Part shown: one piece after another, positions 31,936 to 42,726 of the stretch
Layout of the letters: each line of letters starts with the position of its first letter
Numbering within the stretch: position 1 is the first letter of the stretch
Origin: Pyropia yezoensis
Taxonomy: Eukaryota; Rhodophyta; Bangiophyceae; Bangiales; Bangiaceae
DNA length: 64,000 nt
Assembly: GCA_009829735.1 (NCBI GenBank)
Contig: CM020620.1
Span: 28,924,951-28,988,950, forward strand
Direction: 5' to 3'
The notes under the pieces: generated by a model
Told to the model about the DNA's origin: nothing
Databases searched by the model: none
Seen by the model: only the letters and a program-made list of their open reading frames with translations
Made by a program: the position numbers and the translations under genes

Positions 31936-33900
31936 GTGGATGCTAGCTACGACCAACTTGGTTGTTTGTTGCTTCAGCAGCAGCCGGACAAGGAGTACTT
32001 GCCGGTAGGATACTTAGGCAAGGGGCTGACCTCGGCTGAGAAGAACTATGGAGTCACCGAGTTGGAAGGACTCGCAGTGGTGTGGGCGGTGACGTCACTT
32101 CGTCACTACCTCGACGGTGAAAAGTTTCTCATCCGCTGTGACCACCGCGCGTTGCAGTTCATCTTTAAGACGGATGGCACGAACACACGCCTCAACAGGA
32201 GGAGGGTGCGACCGGCACCCTTCAACTTTGATATTGAGTACCGACCTGGCAGGCAACATGCCCTAGCCGACGGCTTTTCTCGGGTACCTACCGAGGGACT
32301 GCACACTAACTCAGTCGATGATGACATCCCCATCGTGGGGGTAGTCACGCGCTCGGGTCAGGCGTTGAACCCCGAGGCGCCAGGGAACAACAAGTACTTG
32401 CCCCTGTCCCTGGACGAGGTGGTGAAGGCCCAGGCCGAGGACTCCTTCTGCAAGTCGCAGAGGGATACGCTGGATACGGTGGCGGAGACGCGGTTCTTTA
32501 TCGGAGACGATGGCCTCCTCTTGAGGAGGGGGGTATTCCTCCAGGGGACCGAACAACTTGTCGTCCCCGCATCCCTCAAGGACAGCATTCTTGAGAGGGA
32601 GCATGACGCTCGCACAGGTGGACACCTGGGGTCTAGTAAACTGTACCAGACCCTGAGGACCAGGTACTACTGGCCGTCCATGGTGGTGGACATCTATAGT
32701 TGGGCGGCTGCCTGCACAAGTTGTGCGCAGAACCGTCTGATGGAACGGCGGCCTACTACGGCTATGTTACTGTTCCCAGCCAAGGAGCCCTTTGCCGCGT
32801 TGGCAATGGACATCCTTGGGCCCCTGCCAGTGACCGAGGAGGGCAACCAGTACCTCCTGGTTATCTGTGACTGCTTCACGAAACTTACGCGGACGATCCC
32901 TCTGGCAGAGATCGCGGCCATGTCGGTCGTGTCAGCCTTCCTAGATCACTGGGTTGCCGCTTATGGCATCCCGGACAGTACACTGTCGGACAATGGACCG
33001 CAATTTGCGTCCGTACTGTTTCAAGGAGTGCTGGATATGTTGGGGGTTCAGGCAAACTATGCCACCCCCGACCCCCCACAAACTAATGGGCAGGTGGAGC
33101 GCTTCAACAAAACTATTGTTCGACAGCTGCGCCACTGTGTGAGTGAGCACGTGAAAACTTGGGACCAATACATTTCTATTCTTTCGACGGCCTACAATTC
33201 GCAGGTTCACTCATCTACCGGGGAAGTACCCCTCGCTTTTGTGACCCCTCGTCGCGTGCGGTCCATTGCCGTGCGGCGGCCGCTCCCAACTAGGGAGGCC
33301 AATGGCAGTACACCTACTCCCACTGAGAGTAAGGTGGAGTTCGTTGCTAGGCTCGAAAAACTCATCACTGAAGTCAGGGCTGAGATGCACAAAGCGCAAA
33401 AGCGCTACAAGCGTACTTTCGACAAGAAAGTGCGCAACGCCAAGCACGTCCCCGAGCAGGGTGACTGGGTGCTGGCACACTCACTTACCCCAACTGGGGG
33501 TAACATGGTGTTCCAGACGAAGGGGCCATACCAGGTCCTTCGAACGGATGGACGACGGTTGACCGTCGAAAGTGACGATGGGGTCCGCACAGTAAACGGA
33601 CAGGACGTGGTAGAAGTTGCACCACCTCCTGCAGGCGACCCGGCTTGGGCGCGTGCGCTGAAGGCGTGGCACCTGCTTTCGCTACCTGCGACCAAACAGG
33701 GCCCGCAGGAATACGTGTTCGATAAGTTCATCGACCACGGGTGGGATGAGGACACTAACCGCCTCATGTTGAGGGTGCGTTGGTTTGGCTATAAGGCCAA
33801 AGATGATACGAGGGAATACGAGGAGGATCTTCCTGCTGAGAAGGTCCGGGCATACTGCGCCCGGAGCGATATCGACTTTGACTGCCCTCCCTCAACGTGA
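31936..33900 (+). pseudogene. E2 RNase H, integrase and chromodomain-like end
   Basis: Fossil 654-codon frame with RNase H (MDASYDQLGCLLLQQQPD, TELEGLAVVWAV, DHRALQFIF), the integrase zinc domain (HDARTGGHLG...CTSCAQNR), the core (AMDILGPLPVTEEGNQYLLV, LSDNGPQFAS, TNGQVERFNK) and a C-terminal YVFDKFIDHGWDED...LRVRWFGYKAKDD block resembling a chromodomain. Confidence 0.92.
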
Positions 33901-34225
33901 GGGAAGGCCAAGTGACGGTGCCAAGAGAGTTCTTCAAGTCGAAGTAGTACGCAGAGCGGCTTTTAACTACAGCCCTAACCCACACACTCTCACAACAAGG
34001 GCAGCTGCCAACTAGGCACGCATGCTACACTCCCCAACACCACGGCCGTCGCCCTCACATGGAGGCGAGCGGCGAGACCCACGCCGATAACGTTCCCCAC
34101 CCGTCGGCGGGGGCGGGGGCTCCTGTAGCATAATACATAATCACTGATCGGCTTACCTAAAAGGTAGGTACTCGTAATGAGATAGGGCCAAAACCCCAAA
34201 TCTGGCTCGAGATGCCAAGGGATTT
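33901..34225. other. E2 spacer after integrase
   Basis: No gene is seen. It lies between the end of pol and the tRNA-like segment. Confidence 0.4.
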
Positions 34226-34302
34226 CACCCGGTTGCCTAGTGGTTTGAGCGCGCCATTCCGCATACTTCTCAAGGGCCCGGGTTCGATTCCGACTCTCCG
34301 AT
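34226..34302 (+). ncRNA. tRNA-like segment with Pol III A and B boxes
   Basis: TTGCCTAGTGG (34,233-34,243) fits the A box and GGTTCGATTCC (34,281-34,291) is a perfect B box at tRNA spacing. The implied D stem pairs only partly, and the T stem, acceptor stem and anticodon stem pair poorly, so a functional tRNA is unlikely. It may be a tRNA pseudogene or a relic co-packaged by E2, between pol and the antisense region. Confidence 0.35.
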
Positions 34303-34662
34303 ATCTACTTTTTCGTTATTCCACAGCTCCAAGTCGGAATCGTCGAGCCCCTCACGGTCGCGCAAGTGGCGACGACCGCGGCTATTCATCCGCTTGGTCT
34401 TGCGTGCAAGATGGCGACGCAGACGCCGGACAGACTCCGTCTCCGACGGGGTAGAGGACTCCGAGATGGAATGGGACAACTCGTCTTCCGACACGGAGGG
34501 AGACCGCCGCGAGTGACGGCGACGACGGCGAGAGGGCGAGTATGCCCGGCTTGCCCGACGCCTGCCGCACCCAAGTGGGGCCGGCTGGGGCACAATCGAG
34601 CCAATACGAGCGAACTCGGTCGTCATGAACTCCGCTACCGACTCGCAACTCGCGGTCGCCAC
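34270..34662 (-). pseudogene. E2 antisense region, distal fragment
   Basis: Fossil minus-strand frame beginning MATASCESVAEFMTTEFARI and running into an Arg/Ser-rich tract and an acidic end (DREGLDDSDLELWNNEKVD). It lies directly downstream, on the minus strand, of the next antisense fragment. Confidence 0.45.
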
Positions 34663-34731
34663 AACAGTACGGACGCGGTCCTCAAGTTGAGGAGTCTCGG
34701 AAGCTTAAAGTGTTGCAGCCGACGCGGCCAA

Positions 34732-35458
34732 CTAAGAAATGGTACGCACCAACGTGGTGATCATCATCTCGGAGGTCAAGGGCGTGGCCGGCAGTACCAA
34801 CTTGGGGTATACCGTGAGTAGGGTGGCCCCCAAGTTGGGGGACACCAGAGTGTATGACTCAACTGCAACGCCTATCGGGATGTCCCCGTGCGGCGGGAAT
34901 GGGACAGGAGGAAGAGGAGGGGCTCGCCGACTAGGCAGAGCCCGAGAGTAACCGCGACCCCTACTCGGGGCCCCCGCAGTGGGTTGAGCCATGTAGTCGT
35001 CGCGGGAGGCCACGGCCACCACGATTGCCTTGTCCGGGGAAGGCGCAGTATGGCGCTCCACCGGCGGGGCATACGAGTAGTCACCGATGCCTAACCCCTC
35101 CTTGAGGACCACGCGGCCGTCGTGAAGTTCACGGCCGACCCAGACGAACTGGCGAAGTGTGCCATCGTCCTTGGGCCCACGGGAAGATCGGCGCAACTTG
35201 TGCTCGATGCTCTCCCACTCGATAAGTTTATGGAGACGCAGCAACTCCTCGAGTAGAGTGAGCTGTCCCGATGAGCACCCCTCAGAAACTAGCTGAGGGG
35301 TGAGCTGCTCCAAACCTTGGATAAGCCCGGGGGAGAGATGCCAGAGCATCCCCCGCCGCCGGACACAAGACACACAGGTCGACATGACCTCGAGGAGCCA
35401 CTGGGTTGCCAACATGGCGAACCCCAGGTGGTCCGAGCTAGCCGTCAACATGACGGAG
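34732..35458 (-). pseudogene. E2 antisense region, middle fragment (cut by E3)
   Basis: Fossil minus-strand frame interrupted at its upstream side by the E3 insertion. HLGFAMLATQWLLEVMSTCV and SCVRRRGMLWHLSPGLIQGL resemble a block of the E3 antisense protein (TLGQASSFLLSVRRQGRLFH). The product is otherwise unknown. It runs opposite to gag-pol. Confidence 0.55.
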
Positions 35459-35820
35459 TGTAGCAATATGGTTGGCCGTATTGTGACCCTATATTAGGGG
35501 GGCTACTTCTAACCCTTGGCTTTCAATTTGAGAGTCCGTACTGGTCACGGTATCTATAAGTTACGTATGACCAGAGGGACTTGCATCTTGGGGTGGAGGG
35601 TAGTTAGTAGTGTCTCCGAGGGTTTATAACGAGGGGGCCGGCGGCGAATCCACCGCCGGCCAAGGAAGAACAACAAACCCCTCCCATTTGGGCTCCCATC
35701 TTGGTCCCGTGGCTTGCGCTCCAAGGACAGCAACCTTGGCCTCCCGGTGACGTTGGTGCCTATCCCCCTTGGTGAGTGTTCCCTGAGAGTGGACGTGCGA
35801 CGGATACCTATTGTGCTACA
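35459..35820 (+). repeat. E3 5' LTR
   Basis: It begins TGTAGCAATATGG and ends TTGTGCTACA. A GGCCGGCGG / CCGCCGGCC stem (35,636-35,662, 9 bp arms) lies in the middle and could form a strong hairpin in the RNA. Confidence 0.95.
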
Positions 35821-35821
35821 T

Positions 35822-35838
35822 TGGTGGAGCAGCAGGGG
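35822..35838 (+). promoter_or_regulatory. E3 candidate primer-binding site
   Basis: TGGTGGAGCAGCAGGGG starts two bases after the LTR and is identical to those of E1 and E2. Confidence 0.75.
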
Positions 35839-36045
35839 ACGGGTTTCCGTCACCCTTGTGGTGACGCCGTCGTCGGCCCTGGCACACGGATAGGGATCCG
35901 GTCCTTTTCTTGTACTCGTGGTGTTGCGGCCTGATCGATTGTGTTGAGTTTTTACCTTTGACTGTGATCTACTGTTACTCTCCCCAATCTACCTCCTCGC
36001 TCTCGTATTCGTGGTGATTGTTACGTCGGTTGACTGATTGTGATT

Positions 36046-38229
36046 ATGTCTACCCAAGAGACGGGGAATGTTCAAGATGACGGATCGGCGTCGACGCCGA
36101 CTCCGGAGGTGACTACGGGTACCGGGATCGGGAACCCGATCGACAACATTGAGACGCCAATGCTTTCCGGTGCCGGATCGACGTTTGGCACGGCTCGGAC
36201 GGCAGGAGGCGGGGGCCCGCCTCAACTGTCATCGACCGACCTCACTCCGCCGCCTCCTTCACCAGGGGATTCCCTGATGGCATCATTGGCCCGCATCGAG
36301 GCCCGGTTTTCCGGACTCGACGCTCGTCAGGAGCGAACGGAGGACGCAATGGCAGTGTTGATGTCAACACGCCACACGACGGGACCCCGTCGTGTTCCTC
36401 CCACACCGGTACGGTTTGAACCGGCCGGACTACTTTCGGGGTTCACCGGGGTCGACCCCGGCGCAGCAACTCCCGGGCAGCCCTCGGACACAAGGGGGTA
36501 TGGATCCGACTCGTCGGCAGAGTTGGAACGGAGTCACACGGAGCGATACGCTCGGAGCACCCGAAGCGGACTCCGCGGACACGACCCGGCGGATACTTAC
36601 GCCGGTGGAGAGTCGGTTATTGGGGGAGGGGGTACCCTCTCACAGTATCCCCACGACGAAGGAGGCCAGGCAACTCGGGTTCCCGAGGTGCCGACGCCTG
36701 AAGTACCATCTTCAGTGGTGGAAGCTATGACCGCGCAGGTAACTGCTAGCCTACTGAAGCGTATGGAGTCCGATGAGTTTGCTCATCAACTGGCCAAGCG
36801 ACTGGATATCCAGGACGCTGACACGGAGATCGTCAACGAGGTCTTCCGGTCGGTCCTTACTCCGGAACGTTATCGTTTGGAGGACCGCTCTACCACCGTA
36901 TCGGAATCGATGCGTAATACGTCGCATCGGGCGATCCGCTCTATGCAGACCCTTATGAAGGGAGTCCCTATGTTCGGAGGGCCGAACGGACGCCCGTTGG
37001 CAGTCATCGGCTTCTTGACTAGTTTCAAGGCAGCCGCAGACAAGGCCCTCGTTAACGAGGGGCTGGCCCTGGAGATCCTCCCGTTCTTTGTTGATGAACG
37101 GGTGCGAGGCATTCTTCGCCAGGCATCCCCGATGCCGGGAATGAGGGTCGCGGCCACTCCCATGGATTACCGTGGGATTCTCAAGGAGCTGCTGAGCAGT
37201 TACCTCAGTGAGGACAAGTGCGAGGACCACTACCGGGCCCTGCGCACTGCCACCGCCCAGAGCTGGGAGGATGAGGAGATGTTCGGACGACGGATTCAAG
37301 AGCTCGACTACGAGCTGGGGAAGCTCCTCGGAGAAGGGGAGCTACGGGCCATCCTGTTCGCAGGAGTACCCAACTACGTGCGGATATCCGCACGGGGCGC
37401 CAACACGGCACGGACGAACTTCAGTCGACTGATGCATATGTGCAAGTCCCTGGGGGACGCCTACCGGGTGCTTCACCCGGAGTGTGCTCTTGCCTCAAAG
37501 CCCAAGGGCGAGGGGAGCAAGCTCAATCTTACCCCGGTACCGAGGCAAGACAAGATGGAACGGAAGGCCGCACCAGTACTGGTGGCTACCGAGTACGCCC
37601 CCACGGGCGAGGAGGAACCACTGGTTGACCAGCAGGGCCACCTGCTGTTACCGGCTACGCCGGTGATTGATGAGCAAGGTACGGTAGCGTACATCGCTCC
37701 GGCGGGGACCCAGTTCCAGGTCAGCGAGGGCACGGGACGTCGCGTCCCGTACGTACGGACTACGGGGTACTCCCCGGTTACGGGTAACCCTCACCAACCC
37801 CTGCCAACATGGGCGGTGCGCACGGAGACACCTCCGCAGATTGCGGGCCGACCCAACCGGTTGGGGGAGTCCATGTTCCGGTTGACCCAAGGACCCAAGG
37901 CCTACCAGGGAGCAGGCACTCGGGCGCCCGAGGGAGGCAACCGCAGCTACGGGGCTACCCCGATGCGAACTCAAGGGGGGACCGGCACGTCCGGATGTAT
38001 GTTGTGTGGGGATCCCCAGCACTGGGTGTCGTCCTGCCCACTCATCCCCGAGGAGTCTCGGCGGGCAGCGGCGCAACGCAAGGCATCCACCGGGGGGTAT
38101 CCCGCCAGAGCACCCGGACCCGCTCCGGGTAGGCAGCCAGCTCCAGGTGGAGTACTGGCCGTCGAGGAGGCACCTCCTCAGCCGGATGTACCGGTGGACA
38201 GCACCCGACCAAGGGCGGGAAACGAGTAA
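36046..38229 (+). CDS. E3 gag
   Basis: 727 codons from ATG 36,046. The N-terminal third is Pro/Ser/Thr-rich. A helical capsid-like part follows (from about residue 230; TSFKAAADKALVNEGLALEI). Near residue 650 comes a zinc knuckle CMLCGDPQHWVSSC (CX2CX4HX4C), used for RNA binding. The C-terminal tail is Pro/Gly-rich. It is followed after eight bases by the start of pol in a different frame; Ty3/Gypsy elements often link the two by frameshifting. Confidence 0.9.
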   Translation: MSTQETGNVQDDGSASTPTPEVTTGTGIGNPIDNIETPMLSGAGSTFGTARTAGGGGPPQLSSTDLTPPPPSPGDSLMASLARIEARFSGLDARQERTEDAMAVLMSTRHTTGPRRVPPTPVRFEPAGLLSGFTGVDPGAATPGQPSDTRGYGSDSSAELERSHTERYARSTRSGLRGHDPADTYAGGESVIGGGGTLSQYPHDEGGQATRVPEVPTPEVPSSVVEAMTAQVTASLLKRMESDEFAHQLAKRLDIQDADTEIVNEVFRSVLTPERYRLEDRSTTVSESMRNTSHRAIRSMQTLMKGVPMFGGPNGRPLAVIGFLTSFKAAADKALVNEGLALEILPFFVDERVRGILRQASPMPGMRVAATPMDYRGILKELLSSYLSEDKCEDHYRALRTATAQSWEDEEMFGRRIQELDYELGKLLGEGELRAILFAGVPNYVRISARGANTARTNFSRLMHMCKSLGDAYRVLHPECALASKPKGEGSKLNLTPVPRQDKMERKAAPVLVATEYAPTGEEEPLVDQQGHLLLPATPVIDEQGTVAYIAPAGTQFQVSEGTGRRVPYVRTTGYSPVTGNPHQPLPTWAVRTETPPQIAGRPNRLGESMFRLTQGPKAYQGAGTRAPEGGNRSYGATPMRTQGGTGTSGCMLCGDPQHWVSSCPLIPEESRRAAAQRKASTGGYPARAPGPAPGRQPAPGGVLAVEEAPPQPDVPVDSTRPRAGNE

Positions 38230-38237
38230 GAGGAAGG

Positions 38238-41200
38238 ATGACCGGGGGGCGCGGGGGTAACCCAAGCAAGTCACCCCGGAGTACCACGGGGAAAGCCCCA
38301 CGGCGAGCGCGGTTGAGCCGGCGCCGCATCAATCCCCGGGTACACCTTCCGGCCCCGACGACACGGAGTCAGGGGAATGATGAGAACCCCCCGATAACGG
38401 GAGGCGCGGAAGGGATGCCCCGTAACGTTGAACCATCCAAGGGCCCCGTTCAGGATGCCCGAGGAACACCGGATATCGGTGTAGGCCATGTGCTGTTTAC
38501 CTTGGAGAACTTCAAGGTATCAGCCACACTGGGGGTTGACCCCCAGTCGACACGATCGTACTACCCTGTACTGGACACAGGGGCTGGACCCAACCTTATC
38601 CGGAAGGATACCCTCCCGGACAAGTGGCTTCCGCGAGTCAGAGTGACGCGGGGACCCACCATCAAGGACGCGAATGGTCGCCTCATTCGTACTACCGCAG
38701 CGATGTCGCTGCGGGTTACCATCGGGGACCTCACCACGGAAGTCGACTTCCTGGTGTGTGAGACCCTATCGGTGCCCTGCATACTGGGGTGCACCTTCAT
38801 CAACGTTCACGTGGATGCAATCCGGCCAGGCCGGAGGACCGTCGAGCTTCAAGAAGCCGACGGGACGAAGCGAGGACATACGGCTATCGTCAGGGACCTG
38901 ACGCTACAAGGGAGCCACGTTAACGTGGCTGAGGTGTACGCAAGCGTCGAGCCGAAGACACTTCGGTTGGCCAAGCGAACTCGCTTTGAACCGTTGTCGG
39001 AGACAGTCCTCCCGGTTAACTGCGACCTCGCAGGCATCTGCAGAGTCCGGTCCAACCTGCGGACGTACAAGCACCATGGGTTGACCATGGCCAACGGTCT
39101 CATAGACCTCCCAGCAGGAGGGTCGTCCCTCCTGGTGATGGCGAACTATCGCCGTAAGGCAGTCACCCTCGCGAAGGGAACTCTCCTCGGGATCGCCGAG
39201 CTCTACGAAGGAGATATCCTTACCCCTGACAAGGAAGGTCAAGTGGAACCACTTGAGGTGCTGGCGGCCGCCGAGACCACCGAGCGACAGCAACCCGATG
39301 ACGGGAAGCCTAACCCATCGGCGGCTCCGGCGGACCTGCCGCCAAAGGACCAAGAAGCACTGAAGGCCCTGGCCGAGGCTGACCTCGACCACCTTCCCCC
39401 TTCGGTAGCCGAAGGGGTACGACGGATGCTAAGAAAGCATGACGTCATGTGGACAGGCGGGGCCTTGGGTACCATTGGGGCAACCCAACATCGTATAGAC
39501 CTGGTACCAGGCGCACGACCCGCCCGGTCACAACCGCACCGAGCGGGACCTATGCAACGAGAGATCGTTGATGGAGAAGTGAAGAGGATGAGCGAAGCGA
39601 AGGTGATACGACCTTCGATGTCGGAGTGGGGTGCCCCAGTCGTTATCGTACCGAAGAAGGATCAAACCCCTCGGTTTTGCATCGATTATCGACGCCTCAA
39701 CTTGGTTACCAAGAAAGACTCATACCCTTTACCAAGGATGGATGAATGCATCGACTCCCTGGGGGAAGCTACGGTGTTTACCACCATCGACTGCAATGCC
39801 GGATACTGGCAGATCCCGGTGGCGGACGAGGATATCCCCAAGACGGCGTTCGTCTGTCACGGTGGCGTGTACGAGTTCCTAAGGATGCCCTTCGGATTGT
39901 CCAACGCCCCCGCTACATTCCAGCGGGCTATCGACATTATACTGTCGGGGGTGAAGTGGCGTAACTGCCTAGTGTACCTCGATGACGTCATCGTCTTCTC
40001 GCGTAACATGGATGACCATGTGCAACATGTTGACGAGGTACTCACCCTCTTGAGGGGCGCCGGGGTAACCCTGCGTCTGAAGAAGTGCGCCTTCTTCCAA
40101 CAGACCGTCGAGTATCTGGGCCACCAGATAACCCCTGGTAAACTAGGGGTACTCGAAGCCAATACCCGGGCACTCCGGGATGCCCGGTTCCCTAACACCC
40201 AGACGCAGCTCAAGAGCTTCCTAAGAATGTGCAACGTATACCGACGGTTCGTCAAGGACTTCGCTCGGATAGCTAAACCGTTAACGGTTCTTACGAGCAG
40301 TACCTTACCCAAGGTACTCCAACCCCCTTCGCCTAGCGAAGAGGAGGCATTCGAGTCGCTGAAGCGAGCCCTACTATCCCCACCCGTCCTTGCGTTACCG
40401 CACCGACGGGGTACCTTCGTCATCGATGTCGATGCGTGCGACACCCAAGTGGGATGCACCCTGCTACAGGGAGAGACGTTGATCGGTTCCGATAACGTTA
40501 TCCCGGACCTACGTCCGGTAGGATACTTCAGCCGGACACTCAACCCGGCTGAGCGTAACTATAGTGCCACCGAGCGTGAGTGCCTCGGGGTTATATGGGC
40601 AGTGCAACTGCTCCGTCCATACCTGGAGGGCTCCAGGTTCATCGTGAGGTCCGACCACGAACCTCTACGATGGCTCCTCAACCTTTGTGACAAGGATTCC
40701 GATAGCCATGGGAGGCTAGCCCGATGGAGGCTGAAGATGGCCGAGCACGACTACCGTACCGTGTATAAGGCTGGGTCAACCCACCATCTCGGAGACGCAT
40801 TGTCTCGACTCGACACACCGAGCGGGGATACCCGCCCGGTGGACGAGGACATCCCGGTGGTACCGGTCTGCAGGGTGGGTAACGCCACCCAAGGTTTGGT
40901 TGACCATACCATGGCACACCGAGCATGCCCACTGACTCTCGCGGACTTCCGCGAGGCACAAGCCAATGACGACGACTGTAGACGCCATCGCGCTAACCTC
41001 CTGGCCGGTACGGCCGGCATCTTCTCCGAGAATGAAGACGGACTCATATACCGGCGGGCACCCGCCGATGGACGACATCAAGTCGTGGTTCCCGTGTCCT
41101 TACGGCAAGCCGTCATGGAACGAGAACACGAGAACCCTACCGCCGGACACCCGGGGGGTTCACGTATGTTCGCAGCAATGCGAAGGTTCTTCTACTGGCC

Positions 41201-42404
41201 AGCAATGGCCGTCGACGTGGTCGACCACGTAAGGGGATGCCACCCCTGTGCACGTAACCGAATGAGTCTACATAGGCAGGCATCTGCCATGAAACTGTTC
41301 CCACCGGATGGGCCCAACGAGCAAGTCGCTATCGACATACTCGGGCCACTTCCGGTAACGGAAGAAGGGAACAGGTACATCCTGGTCATGTCTGACCGAT
41401 TCACTAAGCTGTCACGAGCGGCAGCCATCCCGAATGATACGGCATACACGATTATGAACGCAGTGGTTGACCACTGGATCAGTGCGTACGGAGTAATGAA
41501 GCAACTCCTCTCCGACAACGGAGCAAACCTGACGTCGGCATTCTGCACTAAGGTCATGGGCATGTTCGGGATCGAACCACGTCGGGCATCCGACTACCAC
41601 CCACAGACCAACGGACAGGTGGAGCGGTTCAACCGCACCATCGTCAAGATGCTACAGTGCTACGTGGCCGAGCACACGAACACTTGGGACAGGCTTCTGT
41701 CCGTACTCACCCTGGCATACAATGCCAGGCCACATCGAAGCACAAACATCGCCCCACTGGAGTGGGTCATGCCACTAGGCGTCGGTAACCTGACGCTGCC
41801 ACCCGGCAGGTGCACTCGGTATGATACACCGAAGGGCCGACCGGCCGAACGTATACACCTAGCTTGGTTGGCCAAGCTATCGTGGATGATACCGAAACTC
41901 AAGGGTGCCCTTGACCGTACACAACTTCGATACAAGAAGAACTTTGACGCCCGACTACGGGTACGCAACGCAAACCTGGTAACAGGTGACTGGGTCTACA
42001 TCAGACACCAGAAGTTCCGAGGGAACAAGCTTATGCAACCGGTCAAGGGACCGTACCAGATCTTACACAGAGATGATCACTCTGTTATCTTACACTCCGA
42101 TACGGAGGTCCAACGCATCAGTGTGAATGATGTCACACCAGCTCCGAAGCCGGAACAGCCTCAGCCGGTACCGGCTGGGTTGCTACATGAAGCTCTTACA
42201 ACCCACCGGTCAGATGACCCGGTGGGACCGGATGGGATTCCACACCAAGTAGAGAGCGTGGTCGGACACACCGACCCGAACCTACCAGGACCCTGGTACG
42301 TCAAGGTTATGTGGGTCGGTTACGACTCACCCACCTGGGAACAGGCGGCGAATATACCCCGGCAACTCCTCATGCCTTACATGAGGCGTCGACGCCTACT
42401 GTAA
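38238..42404 (+). CDS. E3 pol polyprotein
   Basis: 1,388 codons with all Ty3/Gypsy pol domains in order. Protease: VLDTGAGPNLIRKDTLP, about residue 111. Reverse transcriptase: FCIDYRRLN, then CLVYLDDVIVFS with YLDD at about 579. RNase H: VIDVDACDTQVGCTLL at about 730, TERECLGVIWAV. Integrase: zinc domain HENPTAGH...CHPCARNR, then core VAIDILGPLP (about 1032), LLSDNGANL (about 1090) and NGQVERFNR (about 1128). A GPYQILHRDD module and a C-terminal chromodomain-like WYVKVMWVGYDSPTWEQAAN follow. The length is that of a normal chromovirus pol. Confidence 0.95.
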   Translation: MTGGRGGNPSKSPRSTTGKAPRRARLSRRRINPRVHLPAPTTRSQGNDENPPITGGAEGMPRNVEPSKGPVQDARGTPDIGVGHVLFTLENFKVSATLGVDPQSTRSYYPVLDTGAGPNLIRKDTLPDKWLPRVRVTRGPTIKDANGRLIRTTAAMSLRVTIGDLTTEVDFLVCETLSVPCILGCTFINVHVDAIRPGRRTVELQEADGTKRGHTAIVRDLTLQGSHVNVAEVYASVEPKTLRLAKRTRFEPLSETVLPVNCDLAGICRVRSNLRTYKHHGLTMANGLIDLPAGGSSLLVMANYRRKAVTLAKGTLLGIAELYEGDILTPDKEGQVEPLEVLAAAETTERQQPDDGKPNPSAAPADLPPKDQEALKALAEADLDHLPPSVAEGVRRMLRKHDVMWTGGALGTIGATQHRIDLVPGARPARSQPHRAGPMQREIVDGEVKRMSEAKVIRPSMSEWGAPVVIVPKKDQTPRFCIDYRRLNLVTKKDSYPLPRMDECIDSLGEATVFTTIDCNAGYWQIPVADEDIPKTAFVCHGGVYEFLRMPFGLSNAPATFQRAIDIILSGVKWRNCLVYLDDVIVFSRNMDDHVQHVDEVLTLLRGAGVTLRLKKCAFFQQTVEYLGHQITPGKLGVLEANTRALRDARFPNTQTQLKSFLRMCNVYRRFVKDFARIAKPLTVLTSSTLPKVLQPPSPSEEEAFESLKRALLSPPVLALPHRRGTFVIDVDACDTQVGCTLLQGETLIGSDNVIPDLRPVGYFSRTLNPAERNYSATERECLGVIWAVQLLRPYLEGSRFIVRSDHEPLRWLLNLCDKDSDSHGRLARWRLKMAEHDYRTVYKAGSTHHLGDALSRLDTPSGDTRPVDEDIPVVPVCRVGNATQGLVDHTMAHRACPLTLADFREAQANDDDCRRHRANLLAGTAGIFSENEDGLIYRRAPADGRHQVVVPVSLRQAVMEREHENPTAGHPGGSRMFAAMRRFFYWPAMAVDVVDHVRGCHPCARNRMSLHRQASAMKLFPPDGPNEQVAIDILGPLPVTEEGNRYILVMSDRFTKLSRAAAIPNDTAYTIMNAVVDHWISAYGVMKQLLSDNGANLTSAFCTKVMGMFGIEPRRASDYHPQTNGQVERFNRTIVKMLQCYVAEHTNTWDRLLSVLTLAYNARPHRSTNIAPLEWVMPLGVGNLTLPPGRCTRYDTPKGRPAERIHLAWLAKLSWMIPKLKGALDRTQLRYKKNFDARLRVRNANLVTGDWVYIRHQKFRGNKLMQPVKGPYQILHRDDHSVILHSDTEVQRISVNDVTPAPKPEQPQPVPAGLLHEALTTHRSDDPVGPDGIPHQVESVVGHTDPNLPGPWYVKVMWVGYDSPTWEQAANIPRQLLMPYMRRRRLL

Positions 42405-42482
42405 CAACCCAACCGACACCGACTTCGGCTGTTGGGGGGTGAGGCTTATACCTACTAAGTAGGGTGTGACATGGTTACGGCA

Positions 42483-42602
42483 GACTTAGGTTTCTAAGTC
42501 GAACCAGACATAGGTTTCTAAGTCGAACCAGACTTAGGTTTCTAAGTCGAACCAAGCTTAGGCAACTAAGTAGAGTCAAGCTTAGGTAACTAAGCAAACC
42601 AG
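42483..42602. repeat. Five 24 bp repeats, each with a short inverted repeat
   Basis: Units start at 42,483, 42,507, 42,531, 42,555 and 42,579. Most contain a hairpin such as GACTTAGGTTTCTAAGTC. The array lies about 80 bases after the pol stop and 300 bases before the 3' end of the convergent antisense frame, so it may act as a transcript-end or insulator-like element. Confidence 0.85.
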
Positions 42603-42666
42603 AACCTTAATAAGTTAGTGGTAAAAGCGACCTCCGATAATATCGAAGTAACTAAGGTGCTTAAAA

Positions 42667-42726
42667 GGGAGGATGACCTCCCCAAGCCAAGACACAAAGT
42701 GAGGGAGGATGACCTCCCCAAGCATG
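42667..42726. repeat. Two GGGAGG-ATGA-CCTCCC hairpins
   Basis: AGGGAGGATGACCTCCCCAA occurs twice, about 36 bases apart. Each copy has a 6 bp stem and a four-base loop. They belong to the same intergenic stretch as the 24 bp repeats. Confidence 0.8.

Noticed and set aside
34226-34302. Functional tRNA gene
   Set aside because: A and B boxes are good but the acceptor, anticodon and T stems do not pair, so only a tRNA-like call is kept.
42483-42726. CRISPR-like array
   Set aside because: Five 24 bp units with no unique spacers, inside a eukaryotic retroelement.
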